From Dehalococcoidia bacterium (GTDB lineage Bacteria; Chloroflexota; Dehalococcoidia; JACVQG01; JAHKAY01), in NCBI GenBank assembly GCA_030744635.1, contig JASLQE010000116.1, positions 1 to 18,717 on the forward strand: a stretch of 18,717 nt of DNA, given 5' to 3'. The notes beneath the pieces were generated by a model. That model was given only the letters and a program-made list of their open reading frames with translations, made no database searches and was not told where the DNA came from. The translations under genes were made by a program, and so were the position numbers. Shown here piece after piece: positions 1 to 7,848 of this stretch (positions within the stretch are counted from its first letter, which is position 1; the number at the start of each line of letters is the position of its first letter).

Positions 1-95
1 GAACAAACAAGAATATGTTTACTTTACAAAAAGCGTATGCGGGAAACGAAAGAACGGTATGTGCTGCAATACTTTTAGAAGTAGGTTAGGTTGAA
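1..95. other. AT-rich leader upstream of the TCA operon
   Basis: This short stretch is visibly more AT-rich than the gene that follows, as expected for a promoter/leader region. I looked for paired -35/-10 hexamers and found none convincing: TTTACA (23-28) has no good -10 at 16-18 nt, and TACTTT (70-75) has no good -35. Only a weak purine stretch precedes the ATG at 96. The operon promoter may lie here or beyond the window's left edge. Confidence 0.4.
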
Positions 96-1349
96 ATGGC
101 ATTTACTTTAGCGGAAAAGATTCTTAGCCTGAAAACGGGAAAGGAGTGCCAGGCGGGTGAGATAATCATCGCCCCCGCGGACCTGGTGTTCGCTCAGGAC
201 ACCACCGGCCCCCTCGCCGTCCGCCAGTTCGATGCCATGGGCTTCACTAAACTGGCCAACCCCCAGCGTTCGGTGCTTTTCCTGGACCACGCAGCACCAT
301 GCCCCCAGAAGGAGTTCGCCAACGACCACCAGTTCATGCGGGACTTCGCCCGCCGCACCGGGGCCTTCCTCTCCGATGTGGGGGAGGGTGTGTGCCACCA
401 GTTAGTGGCCGAGTCCTGGGCGGGGCCGGGGGATATCGTGGTGGGGGCGGACTCCCACACCGTCACCGCCGGGGGCCTGGGGGCATTCGCCTCCGGCTTC
501 GGCTCCTCCGATGTGGCCGTGGCCTGGGCGCTGGGCAAGACCTGGCTCCGGGTGCCGGAGACCTTCCTCATAAACCTCTCCGGCTCCCTTACCAGGGGGG
601 TGTACGGCAAAGACCTCATCCTGCACCTCATCGGCCTCCTGGGGGCCGATGGTGCCACCTACAAGGCCTTGGAGTTCGGGGGGGAGGGGGTGGGCAACCT
701 GAGTGTGCCCGACCGCCTCACTGTCTCCAATATGGCCGTTGAGGCTGGGGCCAAGGTGGGCCTGTTCCACAGCGACGACCTCGCCCGGCAGTATCTGGAG
801 GCCCACGGGCGGGGTGAGCAATTTATACCCCTCAGTGCCGACCCCGGCGCTACTTACGAGAGGGTGCTTGACATAGACCTCTCCGCCCTGGAGCCGGTAG
901 TAGCCAGGCCCCACACCGTGGACAATGTGGCCCCAATCCGGGGGCTGGACCATACCCCGGTGGACCAGGCCTTCATCGGCACCTGCACCGGAGGCCGGCT
1001 GGAGGACCTGGCGGAGGTTGCCGCCGTCCTCAAAGGGAAACAGCGCCACCCGGACACACGGCTGTTGGTAGGCCCCGCCTCCCGTCAGATACTCAGCGCC
1101 GCCATCCAGGCGGGCTATGTCCAGACGGTCATCGAGGCCGGGGGCATCATCTTGCCGCCTGGCTGCGCCGCCTGCTTAGGGGTGCACCAGGGGGTGCTGG
1201 GGGACGGGGAGAACTGCCTCTCCACCGCCAACCGTAACTTCCTGGGGCGGATGGGCAACCCCAGCGCCTTCATCTTCCTGGGCAGTCCGGCATCTGCGGC
1301 AGCGGCGGCCATCACCGGCCATATTACAGATCCCAGGGAGCTGATGTAA
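96..1349 (+). CDS. Aconitase / 3-isopropylmalate dehydratase family, large subunit
   Basis: This is the [4Fe-4S] catalytic subunit (417 aa) of a two-subunit hydro-lyase of the LeuC/homoaconitase/small aconitase family. Visible family motifs are GADSHT (117-122), GTCTGG with C297, and PPGCAAC with C357 and C360; the three Cys match the family's cluster ligands. The length is normal for LeuC-like large subunits and about half that of AcnA/AcnB. It is followed by isocitrate dehydrogenase, malate dehydrogenase, fumarase and SDH rather than leuA/leuB, so I infer that it works as the TCA-cycle aconitase (citrate to isocitrate). Similar small aconitases are known in Chloroflexota and archaea. Leucine synthesis (LeuC) is the alternative and cannot be excluded from this subunit. 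Its TAA overlaps the next ATG by one base. The upstream Shine-Dalgarno is weak. Confidence 0.9.
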   Translation: MAFTLAEKILSLKTGKECQAGEIIIAPADLVFAQDTTGPLAVRQFDAMGFTKLANPQRSVLFLDHAAPCPQKEFANDHQFMRDFARRTGAFLSDVGEGVCHQLVAESWAGPGDIVVGADSHTVTAGGLGAFASGFGSSDVAVAWALGKTWLRVPETFLINLSGSLTRGVYGKDLILHLIGLLGADGATYKALEFGGEGVGNLSVPDRLTVSNMAVEAGAKVGLFHSDDLARQYLEAHGRGEQFIPLSADPGATYERVLDIDLSALEPVVARPHTVDNVAPIRGLDHTPVDQAFIGTCTGGRLEDLAEVAAVLKGKQRHPDTRLLVGPASRQILSAAIQAGYVQTVIEAGGIILPPGCAACLGVHQGVLGDGENCLSTANRNFLGRMGNPSAFIFLGSPASAAAAAITGHITDPRELM

Positions 1350-1843
1350 TGCTGAAAGGTAAAGTGTTCAAGTTCGGCGATGGCATCTCCACGGACCACA
1401 TAATCCCCGGCAGGTACACCCACCTCCGAAGTAACCTGCCCGAGCTGGCCAAGCACACCCTGGAGGACGCCGACGCCACCTTCGCCTCCCGGGTGCAGCC
1501 CGGCGACTTCGTGGCCGGGGGGAAGAACTTCGGCCTCGGCTCCAGCCGGGAGCACGCCCCCCTTGTAATCAAGATGTGCGGGGTGGGGGCCGTGCTGGCG
1601 GAATCGGTCTCCCGCCTCTTTTTCCGCAACGCCATCAATGTGGGCCTGCCCATCCTCCTGGGTGACACATCGGGGATTCAGGAGGGCGATGAGCTTGAGG
1701 TGGACCTGACCGGTGGCACCGTCCATGACCGCACGCGAGGGCTGAGCATCACATGCAGCCGCATCCCTCAGTCCATGCTCCACATACTGGAAGAGGGGGG
1801 ACTGGTGGAGTATATTAAGAAACATGGCGATTTTGAGTTTTAG
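1349..1843 (+). CDS. Aconitase / 3-isopropylmalate dehydratase family, small subunit
   Basis: This is the swivel-domain small subunit (164 aa) that completes the active site of the preceding protein. It shows the N-terminal STDHIIPGRY motif (14-23) and the substrate-binding GLGSSREHA loop (62-70), where the family's Ser and Arg contact substrate carboxylates. The start ATG overlaps the large-subunit stop (TAATG), implying translational coupling and a 1:1 complex. The specificity loop after GRY reads T-H-L-R (24-27). Homoaconitases typically carry YLRT-type and isopropylmalate isomerases YLVY-type residues near here. The Arg favours a polar tricarboxylate over isopropylmalate, which is an inference consistent with an aconitase role. 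The stop is followed after 3 nt by isocitrate dehydrogenase. Confidence 0.9.
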   Translation: MLKGKVFKFGDGISTDHIIPGRYTHLRSNLPELAKHTLEDADATFASRVQPGDFVAGGKNFGLGSSREHAPLVIKMCGVGAVLAESVSRLFFRNAINVGLPILLGDTSGIQEGDELEVDLTGGTVHDRTRGLSITCSRIPQSMLHILEEGGLVEYIKKHGDFEF

Positions 1844-1846
1844 GCT

Positions 1847-2935
1847 ATGAGGAACCCGTACAGCGTAACCCTCATCCCCGGCGATGGCGTAGGCCCGGAG
1901 GTGACTAGGGCCACCGTCAAGGTGTTAGAGGCCACAGGTGTCAGGTTCCAATGGGAGCCTGTGGAGGCCGGTGAGGCGGTTGTGGCGCGCTACGGCACAC
2001 CCCTCCCGGAGGAGGCGCTGGCCTCTATAGGCCGCACCAAGCTGGCCCTGAAAGGCCCCCTCACCACCCCGGTGGGCTTCGGCTTTAGAAGCATCAATGT
2101 GTCCCTCAGAAAGCAGTTTGACCTCTATGCTTGTCTGCGCCCCTGCCTGAGCTTCACCGGTGCCCCCAGCCGGTACGAGGATGTGGACCTCATTGTAGTC
2201 CGGGAGAACACCGAGGACCTCTACATCGGGCTGGAGTTTGAGAAGGGCACCCCGGAGATGGCCCGGCTCCGGACACTGGTGAAGGAGGACCTGCACGAGA
2301 ACCTAGAAGGGGGTTGGGGGGTGAGCCTGAAGGCCATCTCCGAGGCCGGCAGCCGCCGCATCCTAAAGTTCGGCTTTGACTACGCGCAGGCCCACGGCCG
2401 CAAGAAGGTTACCGTAGTCCACAAGGCCAACATCCTCAAGTTCACCGACGGCATGTTCCTGGCCATAGCCAGGGAGGTGGCCGCGGAGTACCCGGGTGTT
2501 GAGTTCGAGGACATAATAATAGATAACCTGTGCATGCAACTGGTGAGGAACCCGGACCGCTTTGATGTCCTCGTCCTGCCCAACCTGTACGGCGATATCA
2601 TATCCGATTTGTGCGCCGGGCTAATCGGCGGCCTGGGGCTGGCCGCCGGGGCCAACATCGGGGAAGGGGCGGCCATCTTCGAGCCTACCCACGGCTCCGC
2701 CCCCCGCTACGCCGGGCAGGACCGCATGAACCCCATGGCCATGATACTATCCGGTGCCATGCTGCTCCGGCACCTGGGCGAGGACGGGGCCGCCGTGAGG
2801 GTGGAGCAGGCGGTGGGACAGGTCATCCAGGAGGGCAAGACCCTCACCTATGACCTGGCCCGGGAGGCCGCCCCAGCCTCCACCTCCCAGGTGGCCGAGG
2901 CGGTCGTGGAGGCCATGAGGAGGAGCCATGCGTAA
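1847..2935 (+). CDS. icd: Isocitrate dehydrogenase (NAD(P)-dependent, short IDH type)
   Basis: This enzyme (362 aa) oxidatively decarboxylates isocitrate to 2-oxoglutarate. It belongs to the isocitrate/isopropylmalate dehydrogenase family. VRENTEDLY (118-126) is an IDH signature and differs from the isopropylmalate enzymes. Substrate residues align with E. coli Icd: S82, N84, R88, R98, R119, Y126 and K193, with metal-binding D226, D250 and D254 (NLYGDIISD). The cofactor loop reads HGSAPRYAG (282-290). R287 and Y288 sit where E. coli Icd has K344 and Y345, the pair that selects NADP, whereas NAD enzymes usually have Asp-Ile/Leu. I therefore predict NADP use, with moderate confidence. The length matches the shorter IDH3-like clade rather than the 416-aa E. 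coli type. The last codons overlap malate dehydrogenase by 8 nt. Confidence 0.93.
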   Translation: MRNPYSVTLIPGDGVGPEVTRATVKVLEATGVRFQWEPVEAGEAVVARYGTPLPEEALASIGRTKLALKGPLTTPVGFGFRSINVSLRKQFDLYACLRPCLSFTGAPSRYEDVDLIVVRENTEDLYIGLEFEKGTPEMARLRTLVKEDLHENLEGGWGVSLKAISEAGSRRILKFGFDYAQAHGRKKVTVVHKANILKFTDGMFLAIAREVAAEYPGVEFEDIIIDNLCMQLVRNPDRFDVLVLPNLYGDIISDLCAGLIGGLGLAAGANIGEGAAIFEPTHGSAPRYAGQDRMNPMAMILSGAMLLRHLGEDGAAVRVEQAVGQVIQEGKTLTYDLAREAAPASTSQVAEAVVEAMRRSHA

Positions 2936-3854
2936 GAAGATAACCGTGGTGGGTGCGGGCAATGTAGGCGCCTCCTGCGCCCAGCGGCTGGCGGAGCGGG
3001 GCTACGCCGATGTGGTGCTGGTGGACATCGTCCCCGGTGTGCCCCAGGGCAAGGCCCTGGATATCCAGGAGGCGGCCCCGGTGGCAGGGATGGACGCCCT
3101 GGTCACCGGTGTCAACACCTACGAGGCCAGTGCCGGCTCGGATGTAGTGGTGATAACCGCAGGTGTCCCCCGCAAACCCGGCATGAGCCGGGATGACCTG
3201 GTGACCACCAATCAGAACATCGTGGCCAGCATCACCCGGGATGTGGTGAAGCACTCTTCGGACTGCGTCATCGTGGCCGTTACCAACCCCCTGGATGTCA
3301 TGGCCTATGTCATACTGAAAGAGAGCGGCTTCCCCCGAAGCCGCGTGGTGGGCATGTCCGGGATACTGGATACGGCTCGCTTCCGCACCTTCATCGCCCT
3401 GGAGCTTGGCGTGTCTGTGGAGGATGTGCAGGCCCTGGTGCTGGGCGGCCACGGCGACCAGATGGTGCCCCTGCCCCGGATTACCAGTGTGGGCGGCATC
3501 CCCCTGCCCCAGCTACTGCCCCAGGAGACCATAGGCCGTCTGGTACAGCGTGCGGTAAAGGGAGGAGGGGAGATTGTGGATCTGCTGAGCACCAGCGCCT
3601 ACTACGCCCCCTCGGCGGCCGCCGTCCAGATGGTGGACGCCATCGCACTGGACAAGAAGCGCATCCTGCCTGCCGCCGCCTATTTGGAGGGCGAGTATGG
3701 CATAGAGGGGGTGTTCCTGGGGGTGCCGGTCAAGCTGGGGGCCGGGGGGGTGGAGCAGATAATGCAGGTGGAACTCAGCCCTGATGAGCAGGAGGCCCTG
3801 AAACTCTCCGCCGCTGCCGTCCGGGAGCTGATTGAGGTGACCCTCAAGGCATGA
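2928..3854 (+). CDS. mdh: Malate dehydrogenase (LDH-like type)
   Basis: This is a 308-aa NAD-dependent malate dehydrogenase interconverting malate and oxaloacetate, of the LDH-like tetrameric group. The Rossmann motif is GAGNVG (9-14), and D33 at the end of beta-2 favours NAD over NADP. The substrate-discriminating position in the PRKPGMSR loop is R82, which marks malate rather than lactate dehydrogenase. R88, D148, R151 (GILDTARF) and the catalytic H175 (GGHGDQ) are all present. An AGGAGG Shine-Dalgarno (2918-2923) lies inside the end of icd, and the start overlaps icd by 8 nt. Its own TGA shares ATGA with the next start, so icd, mdh and fumarase are probably translationally coupled. Confidence 0.95.
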   Translation: MRKKITVVGAGNVGASCAQRLAERGYADVVLVDIVPGVPQGKALDIQEAAPVAGMDALVTGVNTYEASAGSDVVVITAGVPRKPGMSRDDLVTTNQNIVASITRDVVKHSSDCVIVAVTNPLDVMAYVILKESGFPRSRVVGMSGILDTARFRTFIALELGVSVEDVQALVLGGHGDQMVPLPRITSVGGIPLPQLLPQETIGRLVQRAVKGGGEIVDLLSTSAYYAPSAAAVQMVDAIALDKKRILPAAAYLEGEYGIEGVFLGVPVKLGAGGVEQIMQVELSPDEQEALKLSAAAVRELIEVTLKA

Positions 3855-4693
3855 GGGAAGTCCCCGCCACCCTGATTGCCGAGACCATATCCCGCATGTG
3901 CCGGGAGGCTAGCACCCATTTAGGGGATGACATGGTGGCCGCCTTCCGCAGCGCCCTGACCCGGGAGGAGTCCCCCCTGGGGCGGGAGGTGCTGGAGAGG
4001 CTGCTGGAGAACGCCGAGCTGGCCCGCCGGGAGACCATACCCCTGTGCCAGGACTGCGGCACTGCTGTTGTGTTCCTGGAGGTGGGCCAGGAGGTCCATA
4101 TCCAGGGTGACCTGGAGGAGGCGGTGCAGGAGGGGGTGAGGCAGGGCTACAAGGGAGGCTACCTGCGTGCCTCCATCGTGGTGCGGCCCTTCTCTGCCCG
4201 TCAGAACACTGGGGACAACACCCCGGCCATAGTTCACACGGAGCTGGTGCCTGGGGACGCCCTGCGGATACAACTGTTGCCCAAGGGGGGTGGGGCGGAG
4301 AACATGAGCCGCCTGTCCATGCTATCCCCGGGTGACGGCCGCCAGGGTATTGTGGACTTCGTGGTCAAGGCGGTATCCGAGGCCGGTTCCAACCCCTGTC
4401 CACCGGTAATAGTTGGTGTGGCGGTGGGAGGCACGGCGGACCAGGTAATGCTGCTGGCCAAGAAGGCCCTGCTGCGCCCCGTGGGCCGGCCCAACCCCGA
4501 CCCCGAGGTGGCCGGGCTGGAACAGGAGTTACTGGAGCGCATCAATGCCCTGGGTATCGGCCCGGAAGGGTTCGGGGGCACAGTCACTGCCCTAGCCGTC
4601 CACGCCGAGGTCATGTCGTGCCACATCGCTTCCCTGCCTGCGGCCGTAAACCTGCAGTGCCACTCCAACCGATACCAGGAGGCCCGCCTGTGA
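3851..4693 (+). CDS. fumA: Class I fumarate hydratase, alpha (N-terminal) subunit
   Basis: This is the [4Fe-4S] half (280 aa) of a two-subunit, oxygen-sensitive class I fumarase, which interconverts fumarate and malate. Expected cluster ligands are C66 (PLCQDCGT), C183 (NPCPP) and C270 (NLQCHSNR), matching the three-Cys pattern of FumA/TtdA. GVGGTAD-like residues follow at 189-197. CQDCGT carries an extra Cys (C69) where CQDTGT is usual. L-tartrate dehydratase alpha belongs to the same family, but the TCA-gene context favours fumarase. The start shares ATGA with mdh and the stop shares GTGA with sdhC. The matching beta subunit is not next to it but lies 3.1 kb downstream, after sdhCDAB. Confidence 0.93.
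   Translation: MREVPATLIAETISRMCREASTHLGDDMVAAFRSALTREESPLGREVLERLLENAELARRETIPLCQDCGTAVVFLEVGQEVHIQGDLEEAVQEGVRQGYKGGYLRASIVVRPFSARQNTGDNTPAIVHTELVPGDALRIQLLPKGGGAENMSRLSMLSPGDGRQGIVDFVVKAVSEAGSNPCPPVIVGVAVGGTADQVMLLAKKALLRPVGRPNPDPEVAGLEQELLERINALGIGPEGFGGTVTALAVHAEVMSCHIASLPAAVNLQCHSNRYQEARL
4677..4682 (+). promoter_or_regulatory. Shine-Dalgarno that sets the sdhC GTG start
   Basis: A consensus AGGAGG lies within the last codons of fumA, 7 nt before GTG at 4690. The GTG overlaps the fumA TGA as GTGA. This supports 4690 over a longer reading from 4618 or a later ATG at 4717. Confidence 0.7.
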
Positions 4694-5097
4694 TACCAGC
4701 ATACCGGAGCCGCAAAATGATGGCAGCACCACATCCGTGGGAAAAATGGCGGATGGGCACCGTAGCCTTTGCCATGCACCGCGCCAGCGGGGTGGTCATA
4801 GCCCTCTACGGCATCACTCATGTGATGGTCGTATCCTTCGCTCTGGCTGGAGAGGAGGGTTTCAACCGGCTTATGGATACCTTCCAGCAGCCCTGGGTGC
4901 TGGTGCTGGAGATGCTACTTGTAGCCGTGGTCCTGTTCCATATGCTCAACGGGGTGCGCATCCTGCTCTTTGATATCGGGGTAGGCGTTCGCCACCAGAA
5001 GGCGCTCTTTTTAGGCCTGATGGTAGTAGGGGCGGTGGTGCTGACCCTGACCGTTATTATTACCCTGCCCTACATACAGGGCCGGGAGCTGGCATAG
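4690..5097 (+). CDS. sdhC: Succinate dehydrogenase cytochrome b subunit (SdhC)
   Basis: This is a membrane anchor subunit (135 aa from GTG) of complex II. It shows the SdhC signature HRASG (30-34) ahead of the first membrane helix, then FHMLNGVRILLFDIG (83-97), matching the E. coli HHxxNGxRHLxWD region. H84 is the expected axial ligand of heme b. Three hydrophobic helices are visible at about 33-53, 69-93 and 107-128. A second helix-I histidine, H44, could serve an additional heme (inference). The GTG start has an AGGAGG 7 nt upstream and overlaps the fumarase alpha stop by 4 nt. An upstream in-frame ATG (4618) would add residues encoded inside fumA and has no SdhC likeness, so I rejected it. 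sdhD begins one base after the stop. Confidence 0.88.
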   Translation: MIPAYRSRKMMAAPHPWEKWRMGTVAFAMHRASGVVIALYGITHVMVVSFALAGEEGFNRLMDTFQQPWVLVLEMLLVAVVLFHMLNGVRILLFDIGVGVRHQKALFLGLMVVGAVVLTLTVIITLPYIQGRELA

Positions 5098-5098
5098 C

Positions 5099-5425
5099 AT
5101 GAGCGCATGGGGATGGCTACTACAGAGGATAACCGCTGGGATAGTGCTCATATTCCTGGCCATTCATCTGTGGCTCCTCCACTATGTTTACCTGGGGGAA
5201 CGGCTTACCTTCCAGCGAATAGAGGAGCGGCTGCAAGCCCCCGTGCTCTGGACCGCGGAGGGGTTGCTGCTGGCAGCGGCCATATACCACGCCCTCTACG
5301 GGCTACGCGGCATCGCCATAGACTACCGCTGGGGTAACCCCCGGACTTGGACCTGGTCCCTGACGGTTGTGGGGGTAGCCGGGTTCCTGCTGGGGGGCTA
5401 TGCCCTGTACTGCTTCGCGAGTTAG
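5099..5425 (+). CDS. sdhD: Succinate dehydrogenase membrane anchor subunit (SdhD)
   Basis: This is the second small membrane anchor (108 aa) of complex II, pairing with SdhC to bind heme b and quinone. There are three hydrophobic helices at about 10-31, 50-71 and 86-106. WLLQRITAG (6-14) and YHALYGLRGIAIDY (63-76) are typical; H64 aligns with the SdhD heme ligand (E. coli H71), and D75-Y76 matches the conserved DY. H23 in helix I could be a further heme ligand together with SdhC H44 (inference). The gene sits one base after sdhC and 9 nt before sdhA. It is identified partly by position, because SdhD sequences diverge strongly. Confidence 0.85.
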   Translation: MSAWGWLLQRITAGIVLIFLAIHLWLLHYVYLGERLTFQRIEERLQAPVLWTAEGLLLAAAIYHALYGLRGIAIDYRWGNPRTWTWSLTVVGVAGFLLGGYALYCFAS

Positions 5426-5434
5426 GGGGAAGAC

Positions 5435-7129
5435 ATGTTTTCCCATCAGGTGCTGGTGGTGGGTGGGGGGCTGGCCGGGCTGCGGGCGGCCATCGAGGCC
5501 CATGACAGGGGGGTGGATGTGGCCATCCTCTCCCTGGTGCATCCGCTGCGCTCCCACTCCGGAGCCGCCCAGGGGGGAGTAAACGCCGCCTTGGGCAATG
5601 CCGAGGAGGGCAAGGATGATTCCCCGGAGCGTCACGCCTACGATACTGTCAAGGGCAGCGATTTCCTGGCCGACCAGGATGCTGTGGAGGAGATGACCAA
5701 CGATACCCCGGAGCGTATCTATGAGATGGAGCACTGGGGCTGCCCCTTCTCCCGCAACCCCGACGGCACCATCGCCCAGCGACCCTTCGGCGGTGGGGCC
5801 TTCCCCCGCACCTGCTACGGCTCCGATAAGACCGGCCACTACATGCTCCACACCCTTTACGAGCAGACTATCAAACGCGGCATCAGGGTTTATGCCGAGT
5901 GGACGGTGCTTTCTATAGTGGTCCAGGATGATCTGGTGAACGGCCTGGTAGCCCTTCACATGCCCACCGGCCAGGTGGAGGGGTTTACGGCACCGGCGGT
6001 GATAATGGCCACCGGTGGGGCGGGGCGTATCTACAGCCAGTCCACCAACGCTATCATCAACACCGGTAGCGGTATCGCCCTGGCCTACATGGCCGGAGCG
6101 CTGCTCAAGGATATGGAGTTCGTCCAGTTCCATCCCACCTGTCTCTACCCCACCAACATACTCATCACCGAGGGCGCACGGGGTGAGGGGGGCTACCTGG
6201 TCAACAACCGGGGGGAGCGCTTTATGAAGGATTACGCTCCCACCGCCATGGAGCTGGCCCCGCGGGATATCGTTTCCCGCTCCATCCGGACCGAAATCGC
6301 CCAGGGGAGAGCCTTTGAGGATGTGTACGTCCACCTGGACCTCCGACACCTGGGACAGGAGATAATCCTGGAACGGCTGCCCGGCATACGGGACATCGCC
6401 ATGCACTTTGCCGGTGTTGACCCCGTAAAGCAGCCCATCCCCGTGCTCCCCGCCCAGCACTATACCATGGGCGGTATCGGCACCGATTCCTGGGGCCAGA
6501 CACCCCTCAACGGCCTCTTCGCCGCCGGGGAGTGTGCCTGCGTCAGCGTCCATGGGGCCAATCGGCTGGGGGGCAACTCCCTCCTGGAAACGGTGGTCTT
6601 CGGCCAGCGGGCCGGTGTCCGTGTATCGGAGTGGGTGAAGGGCAACGGGGCCGCCAACCCCGCTCGGGTGGAGTCCGCACTGGGTGCCTCCAACCAGCGC
6701 CTGGAGGAGCTTATCGCTGGCAAGGGAGAGGAGGACCCCTGCCTTATCCGGCAGGAGATGGGCGAGGTGATGATGGAGAAGGTGGGCATCTTCCGCCACC
6801 GGGATGAGATGGAGGAGGCGATAGCCAAGTTAAGAGAGCTTCAACAGCGCCTGGCACACACGCGCCCCCTCTACGGCGGTAAGCGTTTCAACCTGGACCT
6901 GCTGCGCACCTATGAGCTGGGGGGCCTGCTGCTGGTGGCCGAGGTCATCGCCCACGGGGCCTTGGTGCGGGAGGAGTCACGGGGCTCCCACTCCCGGCGG
7001 GACTTTGAGACCAGGGATGACCAGGACTGGATGAAGCATACCCTGGCCCATTTCACCCCGGAAGTGCCCCGGTTCAGCTTCTCGCCAGTTTCCATCACCA
7101 AGTGGCAGCCGGAAGCGAGGAAATACTGA
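5435..7129 (+). CDS. sdhA: Succinate dehydrogenase flavoprotein subunit (SdhA)
   Basis: This is the catalytic flavoprotein (564 aa) that oxidises succinate to fumarate, or the reverse. The N-terminal dinucleotide fold is VVGGGLAG (8-15). H41 in SHSGAAQGG is the expected site of covalent FAD attachment. Substrate-site residues are H233 (HPT), the EGARGEGG loop (246-253), R277 (LAPRDIVSR) and H342 (QHYTMGG). HGANRLGGNSLLE (373-385) is the C-terminal FAD-binding signature. Length is close to the usual 565-590. Q46 in the AAQGG motif is common in SDHs but does not by itself set the direction. It sits between the anchors and sdhB, and its TGA overlaps the sdhB ATG (TGATG). Confidence 0.96.
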   Translation: MFSHQVLVVGGGLAGLRAAIEAHDRGVDVAILSLVHPLRSHSGAAQGGVNAALGNAEEGKDDSPERHAYDTVKGSDFLADQDAVEEMTNDTPERIYEMEHWGCPFSRNPDGTIAQRPFGGGAFPRTCYGSDKTGHYMLHTLYEQTIKRGIRVYAEWTVLSIVVQDDLVNGLVALHMPTGQVEGFTAPAVIMATGGAGRIYSQSTNAIINTGSGIALAYMAGALLKDMEFVQFHPTCLYPTNILITEGARGEGGYLVNNRGERFMKDYAPTAMELAPRDIVSRSIRTEIAQGRAFEDVYVHLDLRHLGQEIILERLPGIRDIAMHFAGVDPVKQPIPVLPAQHYTMGGIGTDSWGQTPLNGLFAAGECACVSVHGANRLGGNSLLETVVFGQRAGVRVSEWVKGNGAANPARVESALGASNQRLEELIAGKGEEDPCLIRQEMGEVMMEKVGIFRHRDEMEEAIAKLRELQQRLAHTRPLYGGKRFNLDLLRTYELGGLLLVAEVIAHGALVREESRGSHSRRDFETRDDQDWMKHTLAHFTPEVPRFSFSPVSITKWQPEARKY

Positions 7130-7848
7130 TGTCCGAAAACCAATTCACCCTAAAGGTATTCCGCTTCGACCCCGATACGGACACGGGCCATCGCTATGAC
7201 TCCTACACCGTGCCCCTCAGAGGAGGCATGACGGTGTTAGACGCCCTGTTCTATGTGCTGGAGGAAAAAGACCCCTCCCTGGCGTTCCGCTACGCCTGCC
7301 GAGGTGCGGTGTGCGGATCCTGCGCCATGCACATAAACGGCACCAACCGCCTCGCCTGCCAGACTCAGATAGTTACCCTCCAGGCCACCGAGGTGCAGGT
7401 GTCCCCGCTGCCCTACCTGCCCCTTATAAAAGACCTGGTGGTGGAGATGGCCCCCTTCTACCAGAAGATGGACAACGTACAACCCTACCTTATCACCCAC
7501 GAATCACCACCGGAGAAGGAGTACCTGCAGAGCCCGAGGCAGCGTAAAAAGTTAGACAGCGTGACTGACTGTATATGGTGCGCCGCCTGCTACTCCGCCT
7601 GCCCCGTGGCATGGGGCGACCCGGAGTATTTAGGCCCGGCGGCACTGGTGAAGGCCCAGCGCTTTGCGGTGGACTCCCGTGATCAGGGCGGGGCAGAGAG
7701 GCTGAAACCCACCGACGCCGAGGAGGGTCTGTGGCGCTGCCATACGGTGTTCAACTGCGTGGAGGTGTGCCCCAAGGAGATTAACCAGACCGAGGCCATT
7801 GAGGGACTGCGCCGGCGCACGCTTAAGCGGAGGCTGGGGTGGAAGTAG
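7129..7848 (+). CDS. sdhB: Succinate dehydrogenase iron-sulfur subunit (SdhB)
   Basis: This is the electron-transfer subunit (239 aa from the ATG overlapping the sdhA stop) linking flavin to quinone. The N-terminal ferredoxin domain has the [2Fe-2S] motif CRGAVCGSC followed by a distal Cys (LACQTQ). The C-terminal domain has CIWCAACYSACP for [4Fe-4S] and RCHTVFNCVEVCP for the [3Fe-4S] and [4Fe-4S] ligands. All expected cysteines are present. An in-frame ATG at 7102 would add nine residues from inside sdhA. The 7129 start is preferred because it makes the TGATG overlap, has a GCGAGG purine stretch about 8 nt upstream and gives a standard N-terminus. The 3' end overlaps fumarase beta by 10 nt. 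Confidence 0.95.
   Translation: MSENQFTLKVFRFDPDTDTGHRYDSYTVPLRGGMTVLDALFYVLEEKDPSLAFRYACRGAVCGSCAMHINGTNRLACQTQIVTLQATEVQVSPLPYLPLIKDLVVEMAPFYQKMDNVQPYLITHESPPEKEYLQSPRQRKKLDSVTDCIWCAACYSACPVAWGDPEYLGPAALVKAQRFAVDSRDQGGAERLKPTDAEEGLWRCHTVFNCVEVCPKEINQTEAIEGLRRRTLKRRLGWK

Noticed and set aside
677..696. G-rich tract as a possible G-quadruplex
   Set aside because: It encodes a normal Gly-Glu-Gly stretch in a conserved gene and reflects GC-rich codon choice.
402..1049. Long antisense frame inside the aconitase-family gene
   Set aside because: A codon-bias shadow of a strongly supported gene; no Shine-Dalgarno and low-complexity product.
4618..4689. Longer sdhC start at ATG 4618
   Set aside because: It would add residues encoded inside fumA; GTG 4690 has AGGAGG at 7 nt and the GTGA overlap.
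5303..6799. 498-aa open frame antisense to sdhD and sdhA
   Set aside because: It is the mirror of a GC-rich coding region; its predicted product is His/Gly-rich with no recognisable domain, while the + strand has unmistakable SdhA motifs.
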